A DNA stretch of 64,000 nucleotides from Cyclobacteriaceae bacterium (GTDB lineage Bacteria > Bacteroidota > Bacteroidia > Cytophagales > Cyclobacteriaceae). The DNA is taken from assembly GCA_025808415.1 (NCBI GenBank), contig CP075525.1:3457501-3521500 (forward strand). The letters run 5' to 3'. How positions within the stretch are numbered: position 1 is the first letter of the stretch; every line of letters begins with the position of its first letter. Below are positions 27,053 to 34,695 of this stretch, piece after piece. Made by a program: the position numbers and the translations under genes. The notes below the pieces were generated by a model that was not told the origin of the DNA, searched no databases, and saw only the letters and a program-made list of their open reading frames with translations.

Positions 27053-30000
27053 ATGAGTGAAGAAATACTCAAAGCGCTAACGCAACTTTTTGCAATCATC
27101 ACCAAGCAAGATGGTGGTGTATCTGCCAATGAGCGCCAGTATGTGATCAACTTTTTCCAGACCGAACTTGATCAGGACACTATAAAAGAATACCTGGCCC
27201 AGTATGACGAACAATCCGGGTACGGCAAAACCGATGAAGAGGGCGGTAAAAAGCTAACCTCAGTTAAAGAGTCGGTACGGGTACTGGGTATTTGTAAAAA
27301 GATCAACAAAACCCTTACACAAAAACAAAAAATAGTTGTACTCATCAAGTTGCTGGAGTTGGTTGCCATCGACAAGAACTTCTCCGCTCAACGAATGGAA
27401 ATCATCAACACCGTATCTACGGTGTTTAACATCGAAAAGGAAGAGTACGATTTAATTGAGAACTTCATCACTGCCGAAGATCCCGAAAAACTGAGCTTCG
27501 CGGATATCCTGTTAGCGAACAAAAAAGAAAAATCAGGCGATGATAAGGGCCACAAGCATATCCATGCCCACCTGGAAGGAACCTTGGTGTTCATGCGCAT
27601 TCGCAGCGTTGATATGTATTACACCAAATACGTAGGCGAAGAATCAAACATGCTTAACGGGTTTATTATGCAACCCAACCGGGCCTACCTGTTTTCGCAT
27701 GGAAGTACCATTAAAACACAGGCCGGAGATGCCTTGTATTACAGCGATTTGGTGGCCGATTTCAACGATGAAATAAAAACCACCAAACTATCCTTTAACG
27801 CTACCGTGGAAGAATTGCGCTTCCCTAACGGGGCCATTGGCTTACGCGATGTAGTCGTTTCGGAAGGTCCCGGCAAACTTATCGGGATTATGGGCGCCAG
27901 CGGTGCTGGAAAAACAACCCTGCTTAACGTGCTGGCGGGGTTAGTGCCGCCTACAAAAGGAAAAATCCTCATCAACGGATTTGATATCTACGAAGAAAAA
28001 GAAAAGATACACGGGGTTATCGGGTATGTTTCGCAAGATGACCTGCTGATTGAAGAACTTACCGTTTACCAAAACCTGTACTACAATGCCAAGCTTTGCT
28101 TTGCCCACTTTACCGAAGAGCAAATACAGCAAAGAGTAATGGAAGTATTGGAAAACCTTGGCTTGGATCAGCGTAAAGACTTGAAAGTAGGAAACCCACT
28201 TGAAAAAACCATTAGCGGTGGCCAGCGTAAACGGCTTAATATAGCCCTTGAACTAATTCGTGAGCCCGCTATACTTTTTCTGGATGAGCCTACCTCAGGA
28301 TTGTCTTCCCGTGACTCAGAAAACGTGATTGACCTGTTGAAGGAACTTTCATTAAAAGGCAAGTTGATCTTTGTCGTAATCCACCAGCCTTCATCCGACA
28401 TCTATAAGATGTTTGACAAGATGATCATTATGGATACAGGAGGATACCCTGCCTATTATGGGCCACCGGTAGAAGCTGTAACCTATTTTAAACGATCCAC
28501 ACTTCAGGTAGACAGCAATCGCGGGCAATGTGAAACCTGTGGTAACGTAAACCCCGAACAAATCTTCAATATTATTGAAGCCAAAGTGGTTGACGAATAC
28601 GGCCAGCCAACAAACAAACGGAAAATCACCCCTGTACAATGGCACGACTGGTACAAGGAACGTTTCCGGTTGGCGAAGGTGGAAGATGTAAGAGAAGAAC
28701 CACCCGGCTCTTTAACCCTCCCTTCCAAAATCAAACAGTCGTTCATCTTTGCAACACGCGATACCCTGGCCAAGCTAAGCAATAAGCAATACCTGCTCAT
28801 CAATTTGCTGGAAGCACCGCTACTGGCGTTTATACTGGCGGTTATCATCAAATACAAAAGTGCACCCGGTGGAAAGGAATACATGTTCCGGTTTAACGAC
28901 AATTTCCCTGCCTTTATACTGATGAGCATTATTGTAGCCCTGTTTATGGGACTAACGGTAAGTGCCGAGGAAATTATCCGCGACCGTAAAATCCTTAAAC
29001 GCGAATCATTCCTGAACCTGAGTTGGAACAGCTACCTCGTCTCTAAAATTTCCATTTTGTTTACATTGTCAGCCATCCAAACCCTAATGTTTGTACTGGT
29101 TGGGCATTTAATACTGGAAATCGAGTGGCGTATGATCCTGCCCTTCTGGTTTGCACTTTTCACAGTATCATGCATGACTAATATTTTGGGGCTCAACATC
29201 TCATCCGCTTTCAATTCAGCAGTTACTGTATACGTAATGATTCCCCTGCTGCTCATTCCGCAAATGATTTTGAGCGGTCTGCTTTTCAGGTTCGATAAAC
29301 TAAATGATTTGATCAGCACAAAGGGAAAAGTTCCGCTGGTGGCCGACTTTATGGCCTCGCGTTGGGCGTTTGAAGCGCTGGCCGTTTACAACTTCAAAAG
29401 CAACTCCTACGAAAAGCCTTTTTATGATTATGAGAAATTTGAATCGCAGGCCGATTTCAGGTCCTCATTTCTGATTGATGAATTAGAGAAAAAAAGAAAA
29501 TCAATAGCCGAAAACATTCAAACAAAAAATGATTCCACCCGGCAAGCCGCACAAAAAGACCTTGAAATTATCCGCAAGAGCTTGAAGGATGATTATTTTA
29601 AACGCGGGCTTGAAAACATAGATTGGGAAAAACCTTGGACGATTGAAAGTTATACCAAGGAATTTGACACACAATTGGAGGAATTCCTGTTGGCGTACAA
29701 ACGCTTTTATCAGGATGTATACAATAAGGCCGTGGCTGCACGCGAGCAGTTGATTTACAAGATGGAGAACGATAAAAATAAGCCCTATAGCCTTAACGAT
29801 TATAAAAACCGTTATTACAACGAAAGCCTGGCCGACCTTGTAAAAAATGTATCGACCAAAAACCGGATATTGGAGTATAATGGTGCTTTGATCCAGCAAA
29901 TCAACCCCGTGTTTTTAGAGCCCCGAAATACAGGAGCATTGAATTACCGGGCGCACTTTTTTGCGCCTACCAAAAATTTATTCAACACCTCGTGGGACAC

Positions 30001-30124
30001 CTACTGGTTTAACATAGTTGTAATTTGGCTGATGGCTGTAGGGTTCTATGTTACGTTATATTTTGAATGGCTCAGGAAATTTATTGACCTGTTTGGCAAG
30101 GTTAACTTGCCAAAGAAAAAATAG
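27053..30124 (+). CDS. TerB-like domain fused to ABCG-type ABC transporter
   Basis: A 1023-residue fusion. Residues 1-150 form a helical TerB-like domain (LTQLFAIITKQDGGVSANE, VAIDKNFSAQRMEIINTVS). Residues about 170-250 are a beta-rich segment with FHA-like character (inference). The ABC ATPase follows with Walker A MGASGAGKTTLLN (about 279-290), the signature ISGGQRKRLNIALE (about 385), Walker B ILFLDEPTSGL and the switch His in VVIHQPSSD. ATPase-before-permease order and sequence place it in the ABCG (White) type. About six membrane helices lie at 590-780, then a charged helical stretch of 150 residues and a last helix near 985-1005. The substrate is unknown. It follows siaC by 80 bases and ends the operon. 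Confidence 0.88.
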   Translation: MSEEILKALTQLFAIITKQDGGVSANERQYVINFFQTELDQDTIKEYLAQYDEQSGYGKTDEEGGKKLTSVKESVRVLGICKKINKTLTQKQKIVVLIKLLELVAIDKNFSAQRMEIINTVSTVFNIEKEEYDLIENFITAEDPEKLSFADILLANKKEKSGDDKGHKHIHAHLEGTLVFMRIRSVDMYYTKYVGEESNMLNGFIMQPNRAYLFSHGSTIKTQAGDALYYSDLVADFNDEIKTTKLSFNATVEELRFPNGAIGLRDVVVSEGPGKLIGIMGASGAGKTTLLNVLAGLVPPTKGKILINGFDIYEEKEKIHGVIGYVSQDDLLIEELTVYQNLYYNAKLCFAHFTEEQIQQRVMEVLENLGLDQRKDLKVGNPLEKTISGGQRKRLNIALELIREPAILFLDEPTSGLSSRDSENVIDLLKELSLKGKLIFVVIHQPSSDIYKMFDKMIIMDTGGYPAYYGPPVEAVTYFKRSTLQVDSNRGQCETCGNVNPEQIFNIIEAKVVDEYGQPTNKRKITPVQWHDWYKERFRLAKVEDVREEPPGSLTLPSKIKQSFIFATRDTLAKLSNKQYLLINLLEAPLLAFILAVIIKYKSAPGGKEYMFRFNDNFPAFILMSIIVALFMGLTVSAEEIIRDRKILKRESFLNLSWNSYLVSKISILFTLSAIQTLMFVLVGHLILEIEWRMILPFWFALFTVSCMTNILGLNISSAFNSAVTVYVMIPLLLIPQMILSGLLFRFDKLNDLISTKGKVPLVADFMASRWAFEALAVYNFKSNSYEKPFYDYEKFESQADFRSSFLIDELEKKRKSIAENIQTKNDSTRQAAQKDLEIIRKSLKDDYFKRGLENIDWEKPWTIESYTKEFDTQLEEFLLAYKRFYQDVYNKAVAAREQLIYKMENDKNKPYSLNDYKNRYYNESLADLVKNVSTKNRILEYNGALIQQINPVFLEPRNTGALNYRAHFFAPTKNLFNTSWDTYWFNIVVIWLMAVGFYVTLYFEWLRKFIDLFGKVNLPKKK

Positions 30125-30138
30125 CATCCTTGTACCTT

Positions 30139-30169
30139 TTTGGTCAGGAATGGTGAATTGTTAACTTTG
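30139..30169 (+). promoter_or_regulatory. Bacteroidetes-type promoter
   Basis: TTTG at 30139-30142 is followed after exactly 19 bases by TAACTTTG at 30162-30169. Both boxes match the Bacteroidetes sigma factor consensus (TTTG and TAnnTTTG). Transcription should start around 30175, leaving a leader of about 15 bases before ATG 30191. This separates the lipoprotein gene from the upstream operon. Confidence 0.8.
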
Positions 30170-30190
30170 TAAACTCATAATTTTGAATCT

Positions 30191-31090
30191 ATGAAAATTG
30201 TGAAATTTGGGCTGATAGCCGTGCTTTTGGCAGCGTGTGGTTCAGATAAAAAATCTGATGAACAGGCTTTCCTTGAAACACTGGACACAGGCAAACCTGA
30301 AGGGCCCACAATCTCCGAAGCCGTTATTGGCGACATCTTGCAACAAATACCCAGCCCGTTGGAAATTTCCGTATTGCTGAAAGAATCCGGAAAGAAGTAC
30401 AATGCTTCCATGTTAAACTCGGCAGATAATCTTCCGAAGTATAACAGCAATTACAAGAAGGCTCTAAATCTTGGAATTTATGGTACCGATTTGGGATATA
30501 CCAATATCTACGAACAAAACCAGGATGGTGTAAAATACATATCCGCCATTAAAAGCCTGGCTGATGGGCTTAATATCGGCCAGTTTTTCGATATCGAAAC
30601 CATTGGTCGTTTGGCTACCAACAGCAAAAACCTTGACTCTTTATTATTGATCACTACCCAGAATTTCAACAGCATTAACCATTATTTGCAAACGCAGGGG
30701 CGTGCTAATTTGAGCGTTCTACTTTTAACCGGTGGATGGATTGAAGCAGTGCACATCACGTGTAATGTTGCCGCCAGTGATCCGAACAATAAAGAGTTGC
30801 AGGAGAAAATCGGTGAACAAAAGGTAATCCTTGAAAACATTATGCTGTTGCTCTCCTTTTATAAGGAAAGCGACCAAAATATGGCATCCTTATTGAGTGA
30901 CATGACAGAACTCAAGGCAGCTTTTGACAAGGTGAACATTACGTATACGTATAAGGAGTCTACCTTTGAAGTAGTTAATGGTGTTATGGTTATTAAGGAT
31001 AATAGCACTACCACCATTGATATTACACCGGATGATATTAATAGCATCCGTACAATAATTGGTTCCATAAGAAATAAGATCATTAGCTAA
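30191..31090 (+). CDS. Lipoprotein of unknown function
   Basis: The 299-residue product has a lipoprotein signal (MKIVKFGLIAVLLAACGS, Cys16 in the lipobox LLAAC). The mature protein is mainly alpha-helical (ALNLGIYGTDLGYTNIYEQN, RLATNSKNLDSLLLITTQNF, LSVLLLTGGWIEAVHITC). I associate this pattern with a family of Bacteroidetes lipoproteins but cannot name its function. A match to the phylum promoter consensus lies just upstream. The next gene, a small secreted protein, starts 14 bases after this stop, so the two probably form one transcript ended by the hairpin at 31555-31588. Confidence 0.75.
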   Translation: MKIVKFGLIAVLLAACGSDKKSDEQAFLETLDTGKPEGPTISEAVIGDILQQIPSPLEISVLLKESGKKYNASMLNSADNLPKYNSNYKKALNLGIYGTDLGYTNIYEQNQDGVKYISAIKSLADGLNIGQFFDIETIGRLATNSKNLDSLLLITTQNFNSINHYLQTQGRANLSVLLLTGGWIEAVHITCNVAASDPNNKELQEKIGEQKVILENIMLLLSFYKESDQNMASLLSDMTELKAAFDKVNITYTYKESTFEVVNGVMVIKDNSTTTIDITPDDINSIRTIIGSIRNKIIS

Positions 31091-31104
31091 GATAATTGAG
31101 CCCT

Positions 31105-31530
31105 ATGAAAAGGTTATTCTTTTATATTTTGTCGGTGTTTTTAATCAGTACCTCCCAAGCCTCCGGGCAGTGTAATGCTGAGAATCTTTCGAATGATTGT
31201 ATTCCCAAGCTTGCATCCGGCTTTAATTTTTTGAAAAGTTATAAGATTGATGGTGTCAACGGATCGAAAGACAAGGTTGAATACTCCTATGTATTTACCA
31301 AAGGCACCCAGTACATGATTAACATTTGTGCCCCCGCGCAGCCTACGGATGGTATTGTGGTTACTTTATATGATTCAAACCGTAACAAAGTTGCCTCCAG
31401 CAAAATCAATGGCCAGTTTATTTCTGCCATTGCCTTTCCATGTAACGCAACGGGTATATACTATATACAGTACACTTTTGACGGTTCATCGAAATACTGT
31501 GGAGGAAGTGCCCTGGGTTTTAAAAGATAA
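31105..31530 (+). CDS. Small secreted protein of unknown function
   Basis: From ATG 31105 the product is 141 residues with a signal peptide (MKRLFFYILSVFLISTSQASG) and four to six Cys in the mature part (GQCNAENLSNDCIP, INICAPAQPTDG, FPCNATGIYYIQYTFDG, KYCGGSALG), which suggests disulfides in the envelope. The middle reads as a compact beta-sandwich (VEYSYVFTKGTQYMINI, GIVVTLYDSNRNKV). No family is recognised. It is co-oriented with the lipoprotein gene upstream, 14 bases away, and is probably part of the same envelope function. Confidence 0.75.
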   Translation: MKRLFFYILSVFLISTSQASGQCNAENLSNDCIPKLASGFNFLKSYKIDGVNGSKDKVEYSYVFTKGTQYMINICAPAQPTDGIVVTLYDSNRNKVASSKINGQFISAIAFPCNATGIYYIQYTFDGSSKYCGGSALGFKR

Positions 31531-31554
31531 TCGGAATTTAAATAATGAATTAAG

Positions 31555-31588
31555 AACCCTGGCAACAACGTCAGGGTTTTCTTTTTTT
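31555..31588 (+). terminator. Intrinsic terminator
   Basis: AACCCTG and CAGGGTT form a 7-bp stem with a 10-base loop, followed by TTCTTTTTTT. It ends the two-gene lipoprotein/secreted protein transcript. Confidence 0.8.
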
Positions 31589-31632
31589 CAATCTAGGTAA
31601 ATAAAATTAGAATCCATCTAAAAAATAAGTTT

Positions 31633-31735
31633 AACCACTAAGGGTACGAAGAAAACACAAAGTTCCACGGAGAAGCAGCTGCTAAATTGAATCGCTTTGT
31701 TCCCTTTGTGCAGACCTTTGTGAACGCTGTGGTTT
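31633..31735. repeat. Possible dispersed inverted-repeat element
   Basis: The left part contains AACCACTAAGGGTACGAAG and ACACAAAG; the right part contains CTTTGT, CCTTTGTG and CCTTTGTGAACGCTGTGGTT. Reversed, the right part mirrors the left imperfectly, giving an interrupted inverted repeat that closes with AACCAC and GTGGTT. Such CACAAAG/CTTTGTG elements are scattered between genes in many bacterial genomes. Only one copy is in the window, so the repeat nature is inferred. No gene is seen in the gap 31589-31776. Confidence 0.4.
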
Positions 31736-31776
31736 CAAAAATTGTATTTTTGAGATGACTTCTATAAGAATTCGAC

Positions 31777-32433
31777 ATGCAAGAACATGAACTATCGTTT
31801 AGCTTTAAAGCCAGGTATTATCAACTAGGCGAAATCTCATCAACAACTAAGCAGGTTTGGTTTGTGCTGCACGGGTATGGGCAGTTGGCTAAATTTTTCT
31901 TACCAAAATTTGAAACACTCCAAAAACAGAATATTTGTGTAGTTGCCCCTGAAGGACTTTCGAGGTTTTACCTGGAAGATGTAACGAAAAGGGCCGTAAC
32001 GGGAAACAACCGGGTGGGCGCCACCTGGATGACTGCAGAAAACAGGTTAATGGACATTGACAATTACCTCAATTACCTTCAGCACGTCTATCAAACGATT
32101 TTAAGTAACGGCACATCTGCGCCCGTAACCATCCTAGGCTTTTCACAAGGTTCGGCAACCGCTTCACGATGGGCTATCCATTACCCGGAAAATTATCAAC
32201 GTTTAATCCTGTGGTCAGGGATTTTTCCTCCGGACATGGATTTTGAAAAGGGTAATGAAATTCTTTCACATAAAGATGTAACGGTTGTTTACGGAAAGCA
32301 CGATCCATTTATCAACGAAGGCCGGTTAAAAGAAATGACGGATTTAACTATGCGTTTAGGCATTAAACCAACTCAGATCACGTTTGACGGTGGGCATGAA
32401 ATTCATGAACCCACCCTTCATTTGCTGGTTTAG
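31777..32433 (+). CDS. Alpha/beta hydrolase, carboxylesterase-like
   Basis: The 218-residue product is a compact esterase-type hydrolase of the phospholipase/carboxylesterase group. The nucleophile Ser is in the elbow ILGFSQGSATASRWA, the acid is in VVYGKHDPFINEG, and the His is in FDGGHEIHEPTL. The oxyanion region is WFVLHGYGQLAKFF. There is no signal peptide, so it acts in the cytoplasm. The substrate is unknown; relatives cleave short acyl esters or acyl-thioesters. Its 3' end overlaps the convergent SDR gene by four bases. Confidence 0.85.
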   Translation: MQEHELSFSFKARYYQLGEISSTTKQVWFVLHGYGQLAKFFLPKFETLQKQNICVVAPEGLSRFYLEDVTKRAVTGNNRVGATWMTAENRLMDIDNYLNYLQHVYQTILSNGTSAPVTILGFSQGSATASRWAIHYPENYQRLILWSGIFPPDMDFEKGNEILSHKDVTVVYGKHDPFINEGRLKEMTDLTMRLGIKPTQITFDGGHEIHEPTLHLLV

Positions 32434-33188
32434 ATCTCTTTGTTAACAATTGTGCTGCTGGCTTGTGCGGTCGGGAAAACTGTAATGTCAGCCAGCACAA
32501 CATGATCCGGTTGTTGCAAAACAAAAAGAATTATACCAGCAATGTCTTCGGCTGTTAGGGGTTTAAACCCTTTGTAAACAGAACCTGCACGATTTTCATC
32601 GCCCTTAAAACGCACAAGTGAAAACTCGGTTTCAACCAACCCGGGATTGATCGAAGTAACTTTTATTCCATACGGGTTCAGGTCCATGCGCATACCTTTA
32701 GTCAACGCATCAACGGCAAATTTACTGGCCGAATAAACATTACCATTCGGATAGACTTCCTTGCCGGCAATGGAACCCATGTTAATGATGTGTCCGGACT
32801 TTTGGCTTACCATGCCCGGGATTACTTCTTTTGAAACGTAAAGCAGTCCTTTAACATTTATATCCATCATGGCGTCCCAATCACGCACATCTCCATTTTG
32901 TATTGGGTCTAAGCCATGGGCATTTCCTGCATTATTAATCAATACATCGATAGCTTTCCATTCGGGCGGCAATGTTTCAAAAGTTTTCTTAACAGCCTCA
33001 TGATCACGTACATCAAAAGTTAATGTTAGTACTTCTGTAAAATCGTTAAGCAAAGTTTTTTCTTTTGCCAACCGGTCTTTTCTTCGGCCGCAGAGTATTA
33101 CCCTGAAATTGTTTTTAGCCAATAGGTGTGCTGTAGCCAGGCCAATGCCCGAGGTTGCACCGGTTATTAAGGCAATTCGTTTATGCAT
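32430..33188 (-). CDS. SDR-family oxidoreductase, YdfG-like
   Basis: A classical short-chain dehydrogenase of 252 residues. The cofactor motif is LITGATSGIGLATAHLL; Arg in CGRRKDRL suggests NADP. NNAGNAHGLDP is the structural NAG motif and the catalytic residues are Ser in INMGSIAGKEVYPNG and Tyr/Lys in VYSASKFAVDALT. The sequence NAGNAHGLDPIQNGDV and the SINPGLVETEFS stretch resemble YdfG-type 3-hydroxy acid dehydrogenases, which act on serine, 3-hydroxypropionate and similar acids. The exact substrate is not proven. It ends exactly where the porT-like gene ends its neighbour, with a one-base overlap of the two minus-strand genes. Confidence 0.88.
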   Translation of the reverse strand: MHKRIALITGATSGIGLATAHLLAKNNFRVILCGRRKDRLAKEKTLLNDFTEVLTLTFDVRDHEAVKKTFETLPPEWKAIDVLINNAGNAHGLDPIQNGDVRDWDAMMDINVKGLLYVSKEVIPGMVSQKSGHIINMGSIAGKEVYPNGNVYSASKFAVDALTKGMRMDLNPYGIKVTSINPGLVETEFSLVRFKGDENRAGSVYKGFKPLTAEDIAGIILFVLQQPDHVVLADITVFPTAQASSTIVNKEI

Positions 33189-33925
33189 TATTGAAAGAGT
33201 AGGTATACGGTAACAGTGTTTGTATTTATTCGGCTTAAAGGCGCACCGAATTTGTTTGTTGTATTGTCCAAGTGGTTGGTGATACCGCGCGAAAAACGAA
33301 TTTCGGGGGAGAACTTGAATAATGGAAAGTATAAATCAAATCCAAGGCCCGCTTCAACACTTAAGTTGAACGGAGTGACTTCCAGTTGATTCGTGACATT
33401 TTCTACTTCCTTTTTTCCGGAAGCCTCAATGCCCGGCTTCATGCCACCAATCATGTACATACGCACGTTTCCCCTGCGCATCGACTTATATTTCACCAGC
33501 ATTGGAAACTCCACCATAGTAGTTTCAACCAGTTCTTTTTCACTTGTTCCATCGGTAAACCGGTAAACCAGGGAGTGTTCATAGAAAGCGACTTTTGGCG
33601 TTATCCTGAAATCCAGAAATTCATGCGCCCGGTAGTTGACAATAAACCCAAGCGAAAAGCCAGGCTTCCATTCCGGAGTCACAGCAAACAAGGTATCAAA
33701 AGCCGGGGTAACAAACCGATCGTTGTAGTTTATCTGATAGGTTGTGGTGTGCAAACCAATCAGAAACCCATATGTTATTTTCCGCTTCTCATCATAAAAC
33801 GGGTTATTCTTTCGGGCATACAAAAAGCCCTGTGCATGGCACACACCCGCATAAAGCAACAACAGTGTAACAACTACTTTTGCGCTGTGTAAATGGAGCT
33901 TATTCCGAACGTGAGCGGTTTGCAT
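33188..33925 (-). CDS. porT: PorT-like T9SS outer membrane protein
   Basis: PorT is a beta-barrel protein of the type IX secretion system. The 245-residue product has a signal peptide (LHSAKVVVTLLLLYAGVCHAQ) and then the PorT pattern: KITYGFLIGLHTTTYQINYN, WKPGFSLGFIVNYRAHEFLDFRITPKVAFYEHSLVYRF, VEFPMLVKYKSMRRGNVRMYMIGG, NLSVEAGLGFDLYFPLFKFSPEIRFSRG. The gene lies next to menG, as is common in Bacteroidetes. The start at 33925 lies 52 bases inside menG; the signal peptide gives no better later start. Surface-protein export by T9SS fits with the sorting-domain adhesin at 3896-6199. Confidence 0.88.
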   Translation of the reverse strand: MQTAHVRNKLHLHSAKVVVTLLLLYAGVCHAQGFLYARKNNPFYDEKRKITYGFLIGLHTTTYQINYNDRFVTPAFDTLFAVTPEWKPGFSLGFIVNYRAHEFLDFRITPKVAFYEHSLVYRFTDGTSEKELVETTMVEFPMLVKYKSMRRGNVRMYMIGGMKPGIEASGKKEVENVTNQLEVTPFNLSVEAGLGFDLYFPLFKFSPEIRFSRGITNHLDNTTNKFGAPLSRINTNTVTVYLLFQ

Positions 33926-34596
33926 GAAACATTTTTATATCCAATTGCTTTAAGTATTCTCAAAAAGTCTTCCCCATCCGGAAAAGCCTCTACCGATTCA
34001 GGCAGGTAAGAGTAAGCGGCTTTGTCCCGCGATATCCAATTTCCGATTTTAGGTAAAATGGTCTTAAAATAAAAATTATAGCCCTGTTTAAAAGGAAAAC
34101 GCCTAGGTCGTGAAAATTCCAAAACAGCCAACAAAGCTCCCGGTTTCATAACCCGGAATATCTCTTGCAGTCCCTTCTCCAGATTTTCAAAATTGCGTAC
34201 ACCAAATGCAACGGTTACAGCATCAAATTTATTTTGTTCAAAGGGAAGATTCTCTGAGTCGGCCTGAACCATTTCAATTACTCCTGTCAAGCCACGTTTT
34301 TCCAGTTTCTTCCGTCCAACATCCAACATGCCGGCCGAAATATCCACTCCGATGATTTTTTCAGGCTTTAATGTTAAGGCCTGTAAGGCAAAATCACCGG
34401 TTCCGGTGGCAACATCCAATAATATTTTAGGGTTTGCAGGCTTCAGTAACTTGATGGCCTTTTTGCGCCAGCCCTTATCAATCCCCAGGCTCAGGAAGTG
34501 ATTCAAAAAGTCATAGCGGTGGCTTATGTTATCGAACATGCGGGCCACTTGTTCTTTCTTTGTTGCGGTTTCGTTTTTATATGGAACAACTTCCAT
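33874..34596 (-). CDS. menG: Demethylmenaquinone methyltransferase
   Basis: This enzyme makes the last methylation step in menaquinone synthesis (ubiE/menG). Motifs: the N-terminal VARMFDNISHRYDFLNHFLSLG, the SAM site LLDVATGTGDFALQ, IIGVDISAGMLDVGRKKL, VQADSENLPFEQNKFDAVTVAFGVRNFENLEKGL, VLEFSRPRRFPFKQGYNFYF and LPESVEAFPDGEDFLRIL. Length 240 is standard. Bacteroidetes make menaquinone and not ubiquinone, so I use menG. It is the first gene of a minus-strand run menG-porT-SDR; the overlap with porT suggests translational coupling. Confidence 0.95.
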   Translation of the reverse strand: MEVVPYKNETATKKEQVARMFDNISHRYDFLNHFLSLGIDKGWRKKAIKLLKPANPKILLDVATGTGDFALQALTLKPEKIIGVDISAGMLDVGRKKLEKRGLTGVIEMVQADSENLPFEQNKFDAVTVAFGVRNFENLEKGLQEIFRVMKPGALLAVLEFSRPRRFPFKQGYNFYFKTILPKIGNWISRDKAAYSYLPESVEAFPDGEDFLRILKAIGYKNVSCKPLTFGISSIYTAQK

Positions 34597-34654
34597 GGTA
34601 CTTTTTTAGGAAAACAATTTCGGGCAGCAAGTTGCTAATAAAAACCAATAAAAA

Positions 34655-34673
34655 AGCCTCTAAACCGGAGGCT
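34655..34673 (-). terminator. Intrinsic terminator
   Basis: AGCCTC and GAGGCT form a 6-bp stem with a 7-base loop; on the minus strand it is followed by TTTTTTATT. It ends the PorE-like gene's transcript just before menG. Confidence 0.8.
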
Positions 34674-34695
34674 CAAGGCTCTTCTGTATACTTTT

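Noticed and set aside
33386..33892. 168-codon open frame opposite porT
   Set aside because: Shadow of a beta-barrel gene on the other strand; no motif.
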